Assembly (NCBI GenBank): GCA_015665455.1 | Contig: JADFAD010000001.1 | Location: 124,001-188,000, forward strand | From: Oceanospirillaceae bacterium | Lineage (GTDB): Bacteria > Pseudomonadota > Gammaproteobacteria > Pseudomonadales > Litoribrevibacteraceae | Reading direction: 5' to 3' | Length of the DNA stretch: 64,000 nt | Translations under genes and position numbers: made by a program | Notes under the pieces: model-generated | Databases searched by the model: none | Told to the model about the DNA's origin: nothing | What the model saw: only the letters and a program-made list of their open reading frames with translations | Part shown: positions 1 to 8,043 of the stretch, piece after piece | Numbering within the stretch: the stretch's first letter is position 1 | Layout of the letters: each line of letters begins with the position of its first letter

Positions 1-417
1 GTAGCCTACGGTTGCGAATAAGGTGAGTACTAAGCATAAGTAATTGACTTGGGTAAGTAAGGTCGTACCTATGGCAAGTAAGACTGCGGCGAAGCTTAAT
101 GCTTTATAAACGGGCATATTTCCAGCGGCTACCGGTCTTCTTCTTGTTCGAGCCATTTTTTGATCGCGCCAGCGATCAACGACATGATTGATGACTGCTG
201 ATGATGACGCGCAAAAAGCAATCCCTACGGTTGCCATTATCATGTGGCTGATTTGAGTGGCCGTTGGGAGTGCATTCAGTGCTAATATCATGCCCACTGT
301 TGAGGTGATAAGCATGAGAAGAACGACTTTGGGTTTACACAGTTCTAAGTAATCAAACCACGTGGCGTTAAATTTTTTTTCAATGGGTTGTGGATTAATT
401 GTGGTAGACAAGGCCAT
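1..417 (-). CDS. ctaB: Heme O synthase (protoheme IX farnesyltransferase), C-terminus cut by window edge
   Basis: Integral membrane prenyltransferase that adds a farnesyl group to heme B to give heme O, the substrate of the neighbouring heme A synthase. Only the first 139 codons are present, because the gene runs off the left edge. The ATG is at 415-417. The diagnostic prenyl-diphosphate-binding motif is visible in the order NHVVDRWRD (N-x3-D-x3-D), followed by the basic stretch KMARTRRRPVAAG and flanked by hydrophobic helices. The start overlaps the end of ctaA by 23 bases, which indicates translational coupling at the 3' end of the oxidase operon. The symbol cyoE is used for the same family; ctaB is preferred here because the neighbours are ctaA and an aa3-type oxidase. 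Confidence 0.93.
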   Translation of the reverse strand, partial: MALSTTINPQPIEKKFNATWFDYLELCKPKVVLLMLITSTVGMILALNALPTATQISHMIMATVGIAFCASSSAVINHVVDRWRDQKMARTRRRPVAAGNMPVYKALSFAAVLLAIGTTLLTQVNYLCLVLTLFATVGY

Positions 418-1447
418 GCTCAATCTCCTTTGTAGTCACAGTATGAACAAGGTTGTGTGTTGTGATAAATACTAAAAGCGCTAATAAAGAAGCGGCTATT
501 AAATTGTGGGCTAATGCGATAGACAGAGGCAGTAGCCAAATTGCAGACAAAATTCCGAGGGTGATTTGAAGCGTAAGAGTCAGCGTCATAGCGATAGAAA
601 ATTTCTTATTGAGGCGGGATTCCGTTTTAAATAGTTTAAATACAAATAGAAGCAAAATGAGTGTCGTAAGCAAGGCGCCGATCCTGTGTAGGTATTGGAT
701 GGACACTCGGGTTTGCGCATCCGTACGGCCATGTAAAAAAGATAAATTATCGTACTTCGGTATGCTTAATGCTTTGGAAGGGGATATGTCTGGTAGCCAC
801 TGATTTTGACACGTTGGGAAATCAGGGCAGGCTAACCCCGCATAGTTACTGCTTGTCCATGCACCGAGAGTAATTTGTGAGACTAGTACTATCAGCGCTA
901 AAGCGCCAATATACGAGGGGAATGGTTTCTTTGCTGGCATTGGGTTTGTTAATGAGCCCGCAGTTTGTGTAGTTTTGCTTTCAGAGCCAATTAAACTTTT
1001 TAAAATGATTAACAACGAGAGGGTAGTGAACCCTCCTAACAAATGAAGGGTTACAATTGGAGGCCAAAGTTTTAAAGTTACTGTCCACATACCGAATAGC
1101 GCTTGCCCAACCACAATAAAACACAGTGCAATACATGTTCTCTTAATCGCTGCTGAATGTTTATTTCGAACAGCGATGATAGTCATGCTTAGGATTATGA
1201 TACCAAGTGCTCCGGCAGCATAACGGTGAATCATTTCCATCCAGGCTTGGTGACTAATGATTGGGGTGTCAGGGAAAAGTGCTTTAGCTGTTTTGATTTC
1301 AGTCACATCGCCGGGCGGTGTTAATAACCCATAACACCCAGGCCAATCCGGGCAGCCCAGGCCTGCATCAAGAAGACGCGTTAAAGCCCCTAGACCAATG
1401 ACGAAAAATACAAATACCAAACCAATGTTAGTGAGTGATTTGAGCAT
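395..1447 (-). CDS. ctaA: Heme A synthase (COX15/CtaA)
   Basis: Membrane monooxygenase that oxidises the C8 methyl of heme O to a formyl group, giving heme A for the aa3 oxidase encoded upstream. The 350-residue protein has about eight predicted transmembrane helices in two halves. The paired histidines expected of the family are visible in HRYAAGALG and HLLGG in the first half and in HRIGALLTTL and HNLIAASLLALL in the second. A Cys pair sits in the loop around GLGCPDWPGCYG, and a second such loop reads GLACPDFPTCQ. Its stop lies inside the start of ctaB, and it begins only a few bases after the unknown gene at 1452-1994. Confidence 0.95.
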   Translation of the reverse strand: MLKSLTNIGLVFVFFVIGLGALTRLLDAGLGCPDWPGCYGLLTPPGDVTEIKTAKALFPDTPIISHQAWMEMIHRYAAGALGIIILSMTIIAVRNKHSAAIKRTCIALCFIVVGQALFGMWTVTLKLWPPIVTLHLLGGFTTLSLLIILKSLIGSESKTTQTAGSLTNPMPAKKPFPSYIGALALIVLVSQITLGAWTSSNYAGLACPDFPTCQNQWLPDISPSKALSIPKYDNLSFLHGRTDAQTRVSIQYLHRIGALLTTLILLLFVFKLFKTESRLNKKFSIAMTLTLTLQITLGILSAIWLLPLSIALAHNLIAASLLALLVFITTHNLVHTVTTKEIEHGLVYHN

Positions 1448-1451
1448 ATTT

Positions 1452-1994
1452 TTAACCTAATTTACTGTATTTAAGTAACCGTTTCATATCTTGATAAATA
1501 TCTTTTTGTGAGGCTTGGTCTGAATACACCATGATTAAGTTATTAAGAGGGTCAATGATTCCTGTATTGGCTTTAATGTCTTTGGGAAGTTTCAGTGTTA
1601 ATTCTTTAGAAATGCAAAGCGCACTTCTATGAACTCTATGAGCTTCGCGACCGAGCGCTTGAATGACTTGGTCAAGTTTGAGGAACGCTTTCTCTCCATT
1701 TATGGGGGTTACGCAAATAGCATCATTAGCTTCCGAGTGAGAGTCTGAAGAGGTGATCGTGACTAAACGCCAGCGGTTGTTGGGTTGATCGTCTGACTGC
1801 GTGTTTAACGGTTGAGGAGGATCTAATAATGAAATGGCAGGCGAGAGCAGTGTTCCGTTGTGTTTGGAGTTCGGGCTGTAATCGAAATCTCCAAAAAATA
1901 GCACCACTGCTGAAACCAATGGTAAGAGGCCACAAAGAGAAATTAAGACCAGTGGCATCCATTGTTTAAATCTTGATTTAACGTGTTCACTCAT
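1452..1994 (-). CDS. Unknown membrane-anchored protein of the oxidase locus
   Basis: A 180-residue protein with one N-terminal hydrophobic helix (around residues 13-33), a short charged cytoplasmic lead and a roughly 145-residue domain predicted to be periplasmic. I recognise no catalytic motif. Two cysteines are present, in ICVTPINGEK and SALCISKEL, but they do not form a CxxxC copper site as in Sco proteins. It sits between surf1 and ctaA. Proteins of similar size and position occur in cox operons of marine gammaproteobacteria, so an accessory role in oxidase assembly is a fair inference from position only. It is separated from ctaA by 4 bases and from surf1 by 36. Confidence 0.75.
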   Translation of the reverse strand: MSEHVKSRFKQWMPLVLISLCGLLPLVSAVVLFFGDFDYSPNSKHNGTLLSPAISLLDPPQPLNTQSDDQPNNRWRLVTITSSDSHSEANDAICVTPINGEKAFLKLDQVIQALGREAHRVHRSALCISKELTLKLPKDIKANTGIIDPLNNLIMVYSDQASQKDIYQDMKRLLKYSKLG

Positions 1995-2030
1995 ACGCTA
2001 TTCCCTTCATTTTTATATTAATACCAATGG

Positions 2031-2777
2031 TTAAATTCTTTCCATGGATTGATGGCTTGTATTTGTTGGTTTAGCTTCAAAAGAACTGCAGACCAAAATA
2101 ACAAAGGCAACAAATGCCAGTAAAAACCATTGAATGGCATAGCCTTGGTGTTTTTCTGGTGTCATATAAACTGAAGCCCAGTGACTTACCGAAAGAGCTG
2201 AACGACCTTGAGTGATTTTGTAATAAGGTGCTTGTTCTTGCAGTCCTATGTTGATCAATGTCTCTTTGTTGAGCGCTTGGATTCGGATTACGGAATCTGA
2301 CACATGTTCAATGTTGTGGTTTGGTGACCGAACAGAAAGTTCTGATGCTTTTGTAATGATTGTTGAGTCCGTTGCATAAGTGGTTGGAATATCAGGAAGT
2401 AAGTGTCTTTCTTTTTTTGCCGGCACCCAGCCCCGATTTACTAACACTATTTGCTGCGTTGTCTCCGTTTTGAATAGCTGAATAACTTCATAACCCACCT
2501 TTCCATTGACGACTTGGTTATCCAGTAGGAGTATGGGAGCATGGACGTATTCGCCAGATATATTCAGTTCTGCGTTGTTTTTCTGTTTTTGCAACAGGTC
2601 TACTTTCTGCTGCGCTCGATCCAGTTGCCAGAACCCGAGGAAAATACCAAGGGTTATGACCGCAATCATAAACAGCCAATAATAAATACGAACATGAAAA
2701 CACCTGACCCAACCATTCAAGCTAAACTGAACAGTGAGTATTTTTTTGGGAGTATTTTCTATGGTTTTTAAATCCAT
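2031..2777 (-). CDS. SURF1 family cytochrome oxidase biogenesis protein
   Basis: Helper for maturation of heme-copper oxidase subunit I, thought to assist heme A insertion. The 248-residue protein has the family layout: a transmembrane helix near residues 32-50 ending in the signature GFWQLDRAQQK, a periplasmic domain containing VNRGWVPAKK, and a second transmembrane helix near the C-terminus. The only ATG that keeps the first helix is at 2775-2777. That start lies inside the divergently transcribed small gene at 2761, so the two genes overlap head to head by 17 bases. A TTG further in cannot be excluded. It belongs to the minus-strand oxidase transcription unit. Confidence 0.9.
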   Translation of the reverse strand: MDLKTIENTPKKILTVQFSLNGWVRCFHVRIYYWLFMIAVITLGIFLGFWQLDRAQQKVDLLQKQKNNAELNISGEYVHAPILLLDNQVVNGKVGYEVIQLFKTETTQQIVLVNRGWVPAKKERHLLPDIPTTYATDSTIITKASELSVRSPNHNIEHVSDSVIRIQALNKETLINIGLQEQAPYYKITQGRSALSVSHWASVYMTPEKHQGYAIQWFLLAFVAFVILVCSSFEAKPTNTSHQSMERI

Positions 2778-2955
2778 TATTGTTGTTCTTCTTATTGCTG
2801 TTGTTGTGAGCTTATTTTGGTCTTTTTGGCATCTTATTCGTCATGCTGAACCAGACCGCAAGGTGTTAAACGGTCTGGCTCTAAGGGTTGTGTTAAGTGG
2901 ATTCACGTTAGCCATTGTATTTGTGTATTTATGGCAAAAGAGCTCCGTCGTTTAA
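2761..2955 (+). CDS. DUF2909-type small two-helix membrane protein
   Basis: A 64-residue protein made of two hydrophobic helices separated by the polar loop HLIRHAEPDRKVL. It matches the pattern of the DUF2909 or twin transmembrane family commonly found inside cytochrome oxidase loci of gammaproteobacteria; the function is not known. I start at the ATG at 2761 because GGGAG lies eight bases upstream. An upstream GTG at 2734 has no comparable ribosome-binding site. It is the only plus-strand gene in the first 7.2 kb, and its 5' end overlaps that of SURF1. Confidence 0.8.
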   Translation: MVFKSIIVVLLIAVVVSLFWSFWHLIRHAEPDRKVLNGLALRVVLSGFTLAIVFVYLWQKSSVV

Positions 2956-2962
2956 TGAACGG

Positions 2963-3865
2963 TTAAATCACGTAGACGAAGGTAAATAATAATAACCAAA
3001 CCACGTCAACAAAGTGCCAATACCATGCCGCAGCTTCAAAACCAAAGTGCTTTTGCTTCGAGAAATGCCCTTTCATTATGCGAACCAAGATGACGGCCAG
3101 CATGATCGTCCCTATGGTCACGTGAGCGCCATGAAAGCCTGTAAGTAAAAAGAATGTTGAACCGTAAATGCCTGAAGATAAGGTCAGCTGTAAATGGTTG
3201 TAGGCTTCTTGGTATTCGAAGACTTGAAAACCAAGAAAAATAATCCCAAGAATGACGGTAGTCAGTAACCACAGAGTGCATTTATTTCGTTCGTCTTTTT
3301 TTAAAGCATGGTGAGCTAAGGTGAGGGTAAAGCTTGATGTCACAAGAATGACGGTGTTTAGGAATGGGATTTGCCACGCAGGGATGGTAGCGCTAGGTCC
3401 AGGAAATAACTCTGGATCAGGTGTATTGAGCAGAGGCCAGTGAGCAGTAAAATTTGGCCATAATAAATTACTAACCCCTTTTGCTCCTTCCCCTCCAAGC
3501 CAGGGAATCGATAGCGTTCTCACGTAAAGTAAAACCCCGAAGAATGCGGCGAAAAACATGACTTCAGAGAATATGAACCAGGCCATGCCCAACCGAAAGG
3601 ATTTGTCGAGTTGGGGAGAATAAAGCCCAGATTGGCTTTCTTGAACTACATTAGAGAACCAGCCGTAGAGCATGTATACCGTCAAACCTAGGCCGAACAG
3701 CATGATCCAGCTTGGCGTTGCACTGGCTTCTCCTATTTTTGAACTGTAAAGCATTGATGCGATGCCATAGATAAAAGCGACTACTGCAACGGTTGCAATG
3801 ATTGGCCATTTACTCTGATGAGGAACATAGTAATTAGGAACATTAGAGTTATGTACTTGGCTCAT
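2963..3865 (-). CDS. ctaE: Cytochrome c oxidase subunit III
   Basis: Third core subunit of the aa3-type oxidase, which stabilises subunit I and its proton uptake. The 300-residue protein has seven predicted helices and the family landmarks MAWFIFSEVMFFAAFF, GFHGAHVTIGTI and the C-terminal WYWHFVDVVWLLLF. The N-terminus (about 25 residues) and the loop around residues 120-165 are hydrophilic, as in the long marine gammaproteobacterial form. Its first 17 bases overlap the end of the cox11 gene, so the two are probably translationally coupled. The symbol coxC is also used. Confidence 0.96.
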   Translation of the reverse strand: MSQVHNSNVPNYYVPHQSKWPIIATVAVVAFIYGIASMLYSSKIGEASATPSWIMLFGLGLTVYMLYGWFSNVVQESQSGLYSPQLDKSFRLGMAWFIFSEVMFFAAFFGVLLYVRTLSIPWLGGEGAKGVSNLLWPNFTAHWPLLNTPDPELFPGPSATIPAWQIPFLNTVILVTSSFTLTLAHHALKKDERNKCTLWLLTTVILGIIFLGFQVFEYQEAYNHLQLTLSSGIYGSTFFLLTGFHGAHVTIGTIMLAVILVRIMKGHFSKQKHFGFEAAAWYWHFVDVVWLLLFTFVYVI

Positions 3866-4457
3866 TTGATAGTCCTCCTGTTTGATCTGTTGAGTCTATT
3901 CTGACGTGTGTTTCTTCATTAGACATAGACTCAATGGGATAAAGCGAATATGAAAAAGTAATGGTTGATATATGCTCGGGTAGATCTTCAGAGATTTTAA
4001 AGGTTAAGCCCATTTCTCTTGTTTGTCCGGGAGATAAGCTTTGTTGATTGAAGCAAAAGCATTCCATTTTGGTTACATAGGATGATGCTTCCGAGGGTGA
4101 AATACTCGGGATTGCTTGTAAATGAATCATTTTGTCGGAGGCGTTTCTGGCAAAATAAGCGGTACTCACCGAACGATTTAAAGACGCAGGCAGCGTTGTT
4201 GATGCGGGATAAAAGTTTCCTGAAAAGCCGCTCTGGGGGCTAGCAATGAATTGAACATTGATAGCTCTCTGTGTTTCAGAGATTGACGCTTCTATAGCCC
4301 CGCTCTGGTTACTGGTGCCGGGCGCTCTTTCAAATCCCTTGCCGTTAATCCCTGTGATGTCACAAAAAACATCGTATAGAGGAACCAGAGCAAAGCCGAA
4401 ACCGAACATGCCGATCGTGGCGATTGTTAATTTAGCGGGCAAATTATTTATGGCCAT
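3849..4457 (-). CDS. ctaG: Cytochrome c oxidase assembly protein CtaG/Cox11
   Basis: Membrane-tethered copper chaperone that delivers copper to the Cu(B) site of subunit I. The 202-residue protein has a single N-terminal transmembrane helix ending in PLYDVFCDITGINGKG. Its periplasmic domain carries the conserved copper motif MECFCFNQQSLSPGQ. This is Cox11-type CtaG, not the unrelated Bacillus CtaG. It starts two bases after the subunit I stop and overlaps subunit III by 17 bases, an order (I, Cox11, III) that is standard for this locus. Confidence 0.95.
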   Translation of the reverse strand: MAINNLPAKLTIATIGMFGFGFALVPLYDVFCDITGINGKGFERAPGTSNQSGAIEASISETQRAINVQFIASPQSGFSGNFYPASTTLPASLNRSVSTAYFARNASDKMIHLQAIPSISPSEASSYVTKMECFCFNQQSLSPGQTREMGLTFKISEDLPEHISTITFSYSLYPIESMSNEETHVRIDSTDQTGGLSNEPST

Positions 4458-4459
4458 GA

Positions 4460-6064
4460 TTAATCCACCTTTGGTGGCGTGTCAAAGGTGTGTAATGGGG
4501 CGGGCGAAGGGATAGACCACTCAAGCCCTTCTGCTCCCTCCCAAGGCCTTTGTGGTGCGGGTTCACCTTTACCGCGAGCGCACTGAATAACAATATATAA
4601 AAACAACAATTGGGTTGTTCCGAAAAGGAACGCGCCTACGCTAGTGATCATATTGAAGTCGGCAAATTGAAGTGCGTAATCAGGAATTCGACGCGGCATG
4701 CCTGCAAGCCCTAAGAAGTGCATTGGGAAAAACGTCAGGTTTAAACCAATGAATGACAGCCAAAAGTGAAGCTTGGCTAATGGTTCGTTGTACATAAAAC
4801 CGGACCATTTAGGCATCCAGTAATAGACCGCAGCCATGATGCCGAATATGGCGCCTGGAACTAACACATAATGAAAGTGAGCAACCACAAAGTAGGTGTC
4901 ATGGTATTGAAAATCCGCAGGGGCGATTGAAAGCATTAAGCCGGACAAGCCTCCAATCGTGAACAGAACAACGAAGGCAACGGAGAAGAGCATAGGCGCT
5001 TCAAAAGTCATTGACCCTCGAAACATCGTGCTTACCCAATTAAATACTTTTACGCCGGTAGGGATGGCAATTAACATGGTGGAATACATAAAGAACAGTT
5101 CGGCCACCGCAGGTAGTCCGACAGTGAACATATGGTGAGCCCAAACGATGAAGGATAGGATTGCGATGGAAGCTGTTGCGTAAACCATTGACTTATAACC
5201 AAAGAGTGGTTTTCGAGCAAATGCAGGAATGATCTGAGAGACAACCCCGAAGGCCGGTAGAATCATGATGTACACTTCTGGGTGACCAAAGAACCAGAAA
5301 ATATGCTGGAATAATACAGGGTCACCGCCACCTGCTGCATTGAAGAAACTGGTACCGAAGTGAATGTCCATCAGCATCATGGTGACTGCCCCTGCGAGAA
5401 CCGGCATGACGGCAATCAGAAGAAACGCCGTTATGAGCCACGTCCATACAAACATCGGCATCTTCATAAGCGTCATTCCTGGCGCTCGCATGTTTAAAAT
5501 AGTGGTAATAATATTGATTGCCCCCATGATTGAAGACAGCCCCATCAAATGGACACCGAAGATAAAGAACGTCGTACTTGGCGGCGCATAGGTGGTGGAT
5601 AACGGGGCGTAAAATGTCCAGCCAAAATTAGGGCCGCCACCTTCCATAAATAAAGTCGAAAGCAGGATGCTGAAAGCAAATGGCATAATCCAGAAGCTCC
5701 AGTTATTCATTCTAGGGAGCGCCATGTCTGGAGCCCCTATCATTAATGGAACCATCCAGTTTGCTAGACCAACGAAGGCGGGCATGACCACGCCAAAAAC
5801 CATGATTAAGCCATGCATGGTGGTCATTTGATTGAAAAATTCGGGTTCAATGAACTGTAAGCCAGGCTGAAACAGCTCTGCTCGAATCATGAACGCCATT
5901 CCGCCGCCAATAAATAACATGACAAAACTAAAAATTAGATACAGCGAACCAATGTCTTTATGGTTTGTTGTGTACAACCAACGGCTAATGCCAGTCGGAT
6001 GAGCGTGGTGTTCTGTTGTTGGAGTATCGACTTCTTTTGTTGAAATTGACGTTGTTTCATTCAT
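4460..6064 (-). CDS. ctaD: Cytochrome c oxidase subunit I
   Basis: Catalytic subunit of the aa3-type heme-copper oxidase, which reduces oxygen to water and pumps protons. It has twelve predicted helices. Visible landmarks are the heme a ligand region TTMHGLIMVFG, the proton-channel loop APDMALPRMNNW, FFGHPEVYI (Cu(B) histidine and cross-linked tyrosine), WAHHMFTVG (two Cu(B) histidines) and HDTYFVVAHFHYVLVPG (heme ligands). I start at the ATG at 6062-6064 because GGAG lies eight bases upstream; another ATG six codons earlier (6082) has only a weak site. The subunit II gene ends 20 bases upstream of this start. The symbol coxA is also used. Confidence 0.97.
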   Translation of the reverse strand: MNETTSISTKEVDTPTTEHHAHPTGISRWLYTTNHKDIGSLYLIFSFVMLFIGGGMAFMIRAELFQPGLQFIEPEFFNQMTTMHGLIMVFGVVMPAFVGLANWMVPLMIGAPDMALPRMNNWSFWIMPFAFSILLSTLFMEGGGPNFGWTFYAPLSTTYAPPSTTFFIFGVHLMGLSSIMGAINIITTILNMRAPGMTLMKMPMFVWTWLITAFLLIAVMPVLAGAVTMMLMDIHFGTSFFNAAGGGDPVLFQHIFWFFGHPEVYIMILPAFGVVSQIIPAFARKPLFGYKSMVYATASIAILSFIVWAHHMFTVGLPAVAELFFMYSTMLIAIPTGVKVFNWVSTMFRGSMTFEAPMLFSVAFVVLFTIGGLSGLMLSIAPADFQYHDTYFVVAHFHYVLVPGAIFGIMAAVYYWMPKWSGFMYNEPLAKLHFWLSFIGLNLTFFPMHFLGLAGMPRRIPDYALQFADFNMITSVGAFLFGTTQLLFLYIVIQCARGKGEPAPQRPWEGAEGLEWSIPSPAPLHTFDTPPKVD

Positions 6065-6084
6065 GTTCTGCTCTCCATGCATCT

Positions 6085-7224
6085 CTAACGAAGTTTCGTT
6101 ACGTCGGAAGGTTGAACGGTCTCATTAGAGTTTTGACCCCAAGCATTTCTTTCATAGGTAACAAGAGCCGCAACTTCGGAATCACTGAGTTGTGGGGCGT
6201 ATGCAGCCATTGCCGTACCTGAGCGGCCATGGAGTATGATTTGAATGTGCTCAGAAATAGGACCTTTAATGACAGGGCTGTTTTTAAGCGCAGGGAATAC
6301 AGGAGGAAGGCCTTCCCCGTTCGCTTGATGGCAAGCTAAGCAGTTCTTTTCATAGAGGGGTTTCCCTGACGCCATGAGCCGGTCCATATCCCATGTTTGT
6401 GCTGCTTCTTTTGCTGCTTGGGCTAATCTTAATGCGGTTTCTTCTTGCTTTTGTTGTATCCATAGATCGTATTGCTCTTGTTCTACCGCCTCGACAACAA
6501 TAGGCATGAATCCATGGTCTTTACCGCACAGCTCGGCGCATTGTCCTCTGTAAATGCCCGGTTCTTTTACTAACGTCCAAGATTCATTGATGAACCCTGG
6601 TATTGCGTCTTTCTTGACGGCAAGTTCAGGAACCCACCAAGAATGGATTACATCGTTAGAGGTCAGAAGAAATCGTATCTTTTTACCAATGGGCACTACG
6701 ATTGGGTTATCCACTTCTAGAAGATAATTTTTGTTTTTGGTTTGTTGATTGTGAATTTCCTCCGTTGTCGTAGTGAGTGTTGAAAAGAAATCGATGTCGT
6801 CATTGATGTATTCGTAGCGCCATTTCCATTGATAGCCCGTGACTTTGATATCAACCTCAGAGTCATCATAGTTGTACATGGCAAATACACCCTCGGTGGC
6901 TGGGATGGCCATGACGATGAGAATAATGAGTGGAATGACTGTCCAAATTACTTCGACGAGGGTACTTTCATGGAAGTTAGCCGGTTTGTAACCTCTTGAT
7001 TTTCTGTGATAGAAAATGGACCAAAGCATGACCCCAAACACTATGACGGCAATGACAACGCATATATAAAAGATAATCATGTGGAGGTCGTAGACGGTTT
7101 CACTAATGGGGGTTACGCCTTTCGGCATATTCAGTTCCCAAGCAGCCATTGTAGGAAATGACAAAAATAGTGCGAAGATAGATACTAAAAATCGAAGACA
7201 ATGCGATAGAGCTGATGGCAGCAT
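6085..7224 (-). CDS. ctaC: Cytochrome c oxidase subunit II with fused C-terminal cytochrome c domain
   Basis: Electron-entry subunit carrying the binuclear Cu(A) centre. The 379-residue precursor has a signal peptide, two transmembrane helices, the Cu(A) domain and then an extra heme-c domain. Cu(A) ligands are seen in CAELCGKDHGFM (Cys229, Cys233, His237, Met240). The heme-c motif CLACH is at residues 295-299, with a later Met-containing loop. The fusion makes this a caa3-like enzyme that can carry its own electron-donating cytochrome. It is the first gene of the minus-strand oxidase unit, and the 262-base gap upstream should hold the promoter. The symbol coxB is also used. Confidence 0.96.
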   Translation of the reverse strand: MLPSALSHCLRFLVSIFALFLSFPTMAAWELNMPKGVTPISETVYDLHMIIFYICVVIAVIVFGVMLWSIFYHRKSRGYKPANFHESTLVEVIWTVIPLIILIVMAIPATEGVFAMYNYDDSEVDIKVTGYQWKWRYEYINDDIDFFSTLTTTTEEIHNQQTKNKNYLLEVDNPIVVPIGKKIRFLLTSNDVIHSWWVPELAVKKDAIPGFINESWTLVKEPGIYRGQCAELCGKDHGFMPIVVEAVEQEQYDLWIQQKQEETALRLAQAAKEAAQTWDMDRLMASGKPLYEKNCLACHQANGEGLPPVFPALKNSPVIKGPISEHIQIILHGRSGTAMAAYAPQLSDSEVAALVTYERNAWGQNSNETVQPSDVTKLR

Positions 7225-7359
7225 AAAGGCGACTCCCTGAGACCTGTTTAGCCACTATTCCATGTGGTTATGGCTGTTTGTCCAACACATCCATTCAGCC
7301 GAAATTCCGTTTAAATTCTTATTGTTCAATTTTTAGTCAGTATAGACAGCGCGTGTATT

Positions 7360-7387
7360 TTGACAAATTTCAATTAGAAAATATTTT
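7360..7387 (+). promoter_or_regulatory. Candidate promoter for the Sel1-repeat gene
   Basis: TTGACA at 7360-7365 is followed after 16 bases by TATTTT at 7382-7387. The perfect -35 hexamer makes this the best sigma-70-like match in the gap between the oxidase operon and the gene at 7487. The -10 is imperfect, and another -10-like TATGCT lies at 7406-7411. The oxidase operon promoter on the other strand must also lie in this AT-rich gap, but I cannot single it out. Confidence 0.35.
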
Positions 7388-7486
7388 GATTTTATTGGTC
7401 TTTAATATGCTATGTTTATGAAATCAAAGGATTAATTTCTCGGTGATTTTTTATTGGTTTTTTGTAAGGCGGTTGAGAGATAAATT

Positions 7487-7954
7487 ATGCTTTTTATTAA
7501 ATATGTTTTGATTTCTTTCTTTGTGTGCTTACAAGCTTTGTCTGTAACTGCTGGGACGGTTACTTATCAGAAAGGATCAGTTAATCCATTGCAGGAAACC
7601 TCTTCGACCAGAGGTTCTTATCAAGTAAGTAAAGGTGAAAGAGGGCAGAGAGAATACAACGAGGGGGAGCGTTATCGATTGGCGAAAGACTTCGTGAATG
7701 CTGAGAAATATTTGTCTAAATCAGCAGAAAAGGGCTATGGTCCTGCGCACTTTAGACTGGGGCAGATGTATGCTACAGGGCGAGGTAGTGTCCGGAGCAT
7801 CGTAGAAGCGCACATGCACTACAACCTTGCATCTTACCTTGGAATAAATGATGGCCGAAAAGCTATGTTGGCCATTGAACCTCAAATGACGGACGATCAA
7901 TTAGAGAACGCCATGAGAAGAGCAGTCAGTTATCGTAAACGCCATAATATATAA
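7487..7954 (+). CDS. Exported Sel1-like repeat protein
   Basis: A 155-residue protein with a cleavable-looking signal peptide (about residues 1-22, ending VTAG) and at least one and a half Sel1/TPR-like repeats. The repeat signature is seen in AEKYLSKSAEKGYGPAHFRL followed by GQMYATGRG, and a second helix pair ends in AHMHYNLASYLG. Such repeats mediate protein-protein contacts in the periplasm or cell surface; no enzymatic motif is present. GAGAG precedes the ATG. It is followed by the histidine kinase 89 bases downstream with no terminator seen between them, so co-transcription is possible. Confidence 0.8.
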   Translation: MLFIKYVLISFFVCLQALSVTAGTVTYQKGSVNPLQETSSTRGSYQVSKGERGQREYNEGERYRLAKDFVNAEKYLSKSAEKGYGPAHFRLGQMYATGRGSVRSIVEAHMHYNLASYLGINDGRKAMLAIEPQMTDDQLENAMRRAVSYRKRHNI

Positions 7955-8043
7955 GCATTAAAGCAATCTTTAGCTAAACTAATGCTACGTACTCTCACTG
8001 ATCGTAAAGTAATGCTTCAGCAGCTTATAGGAAAGGATTCAAC

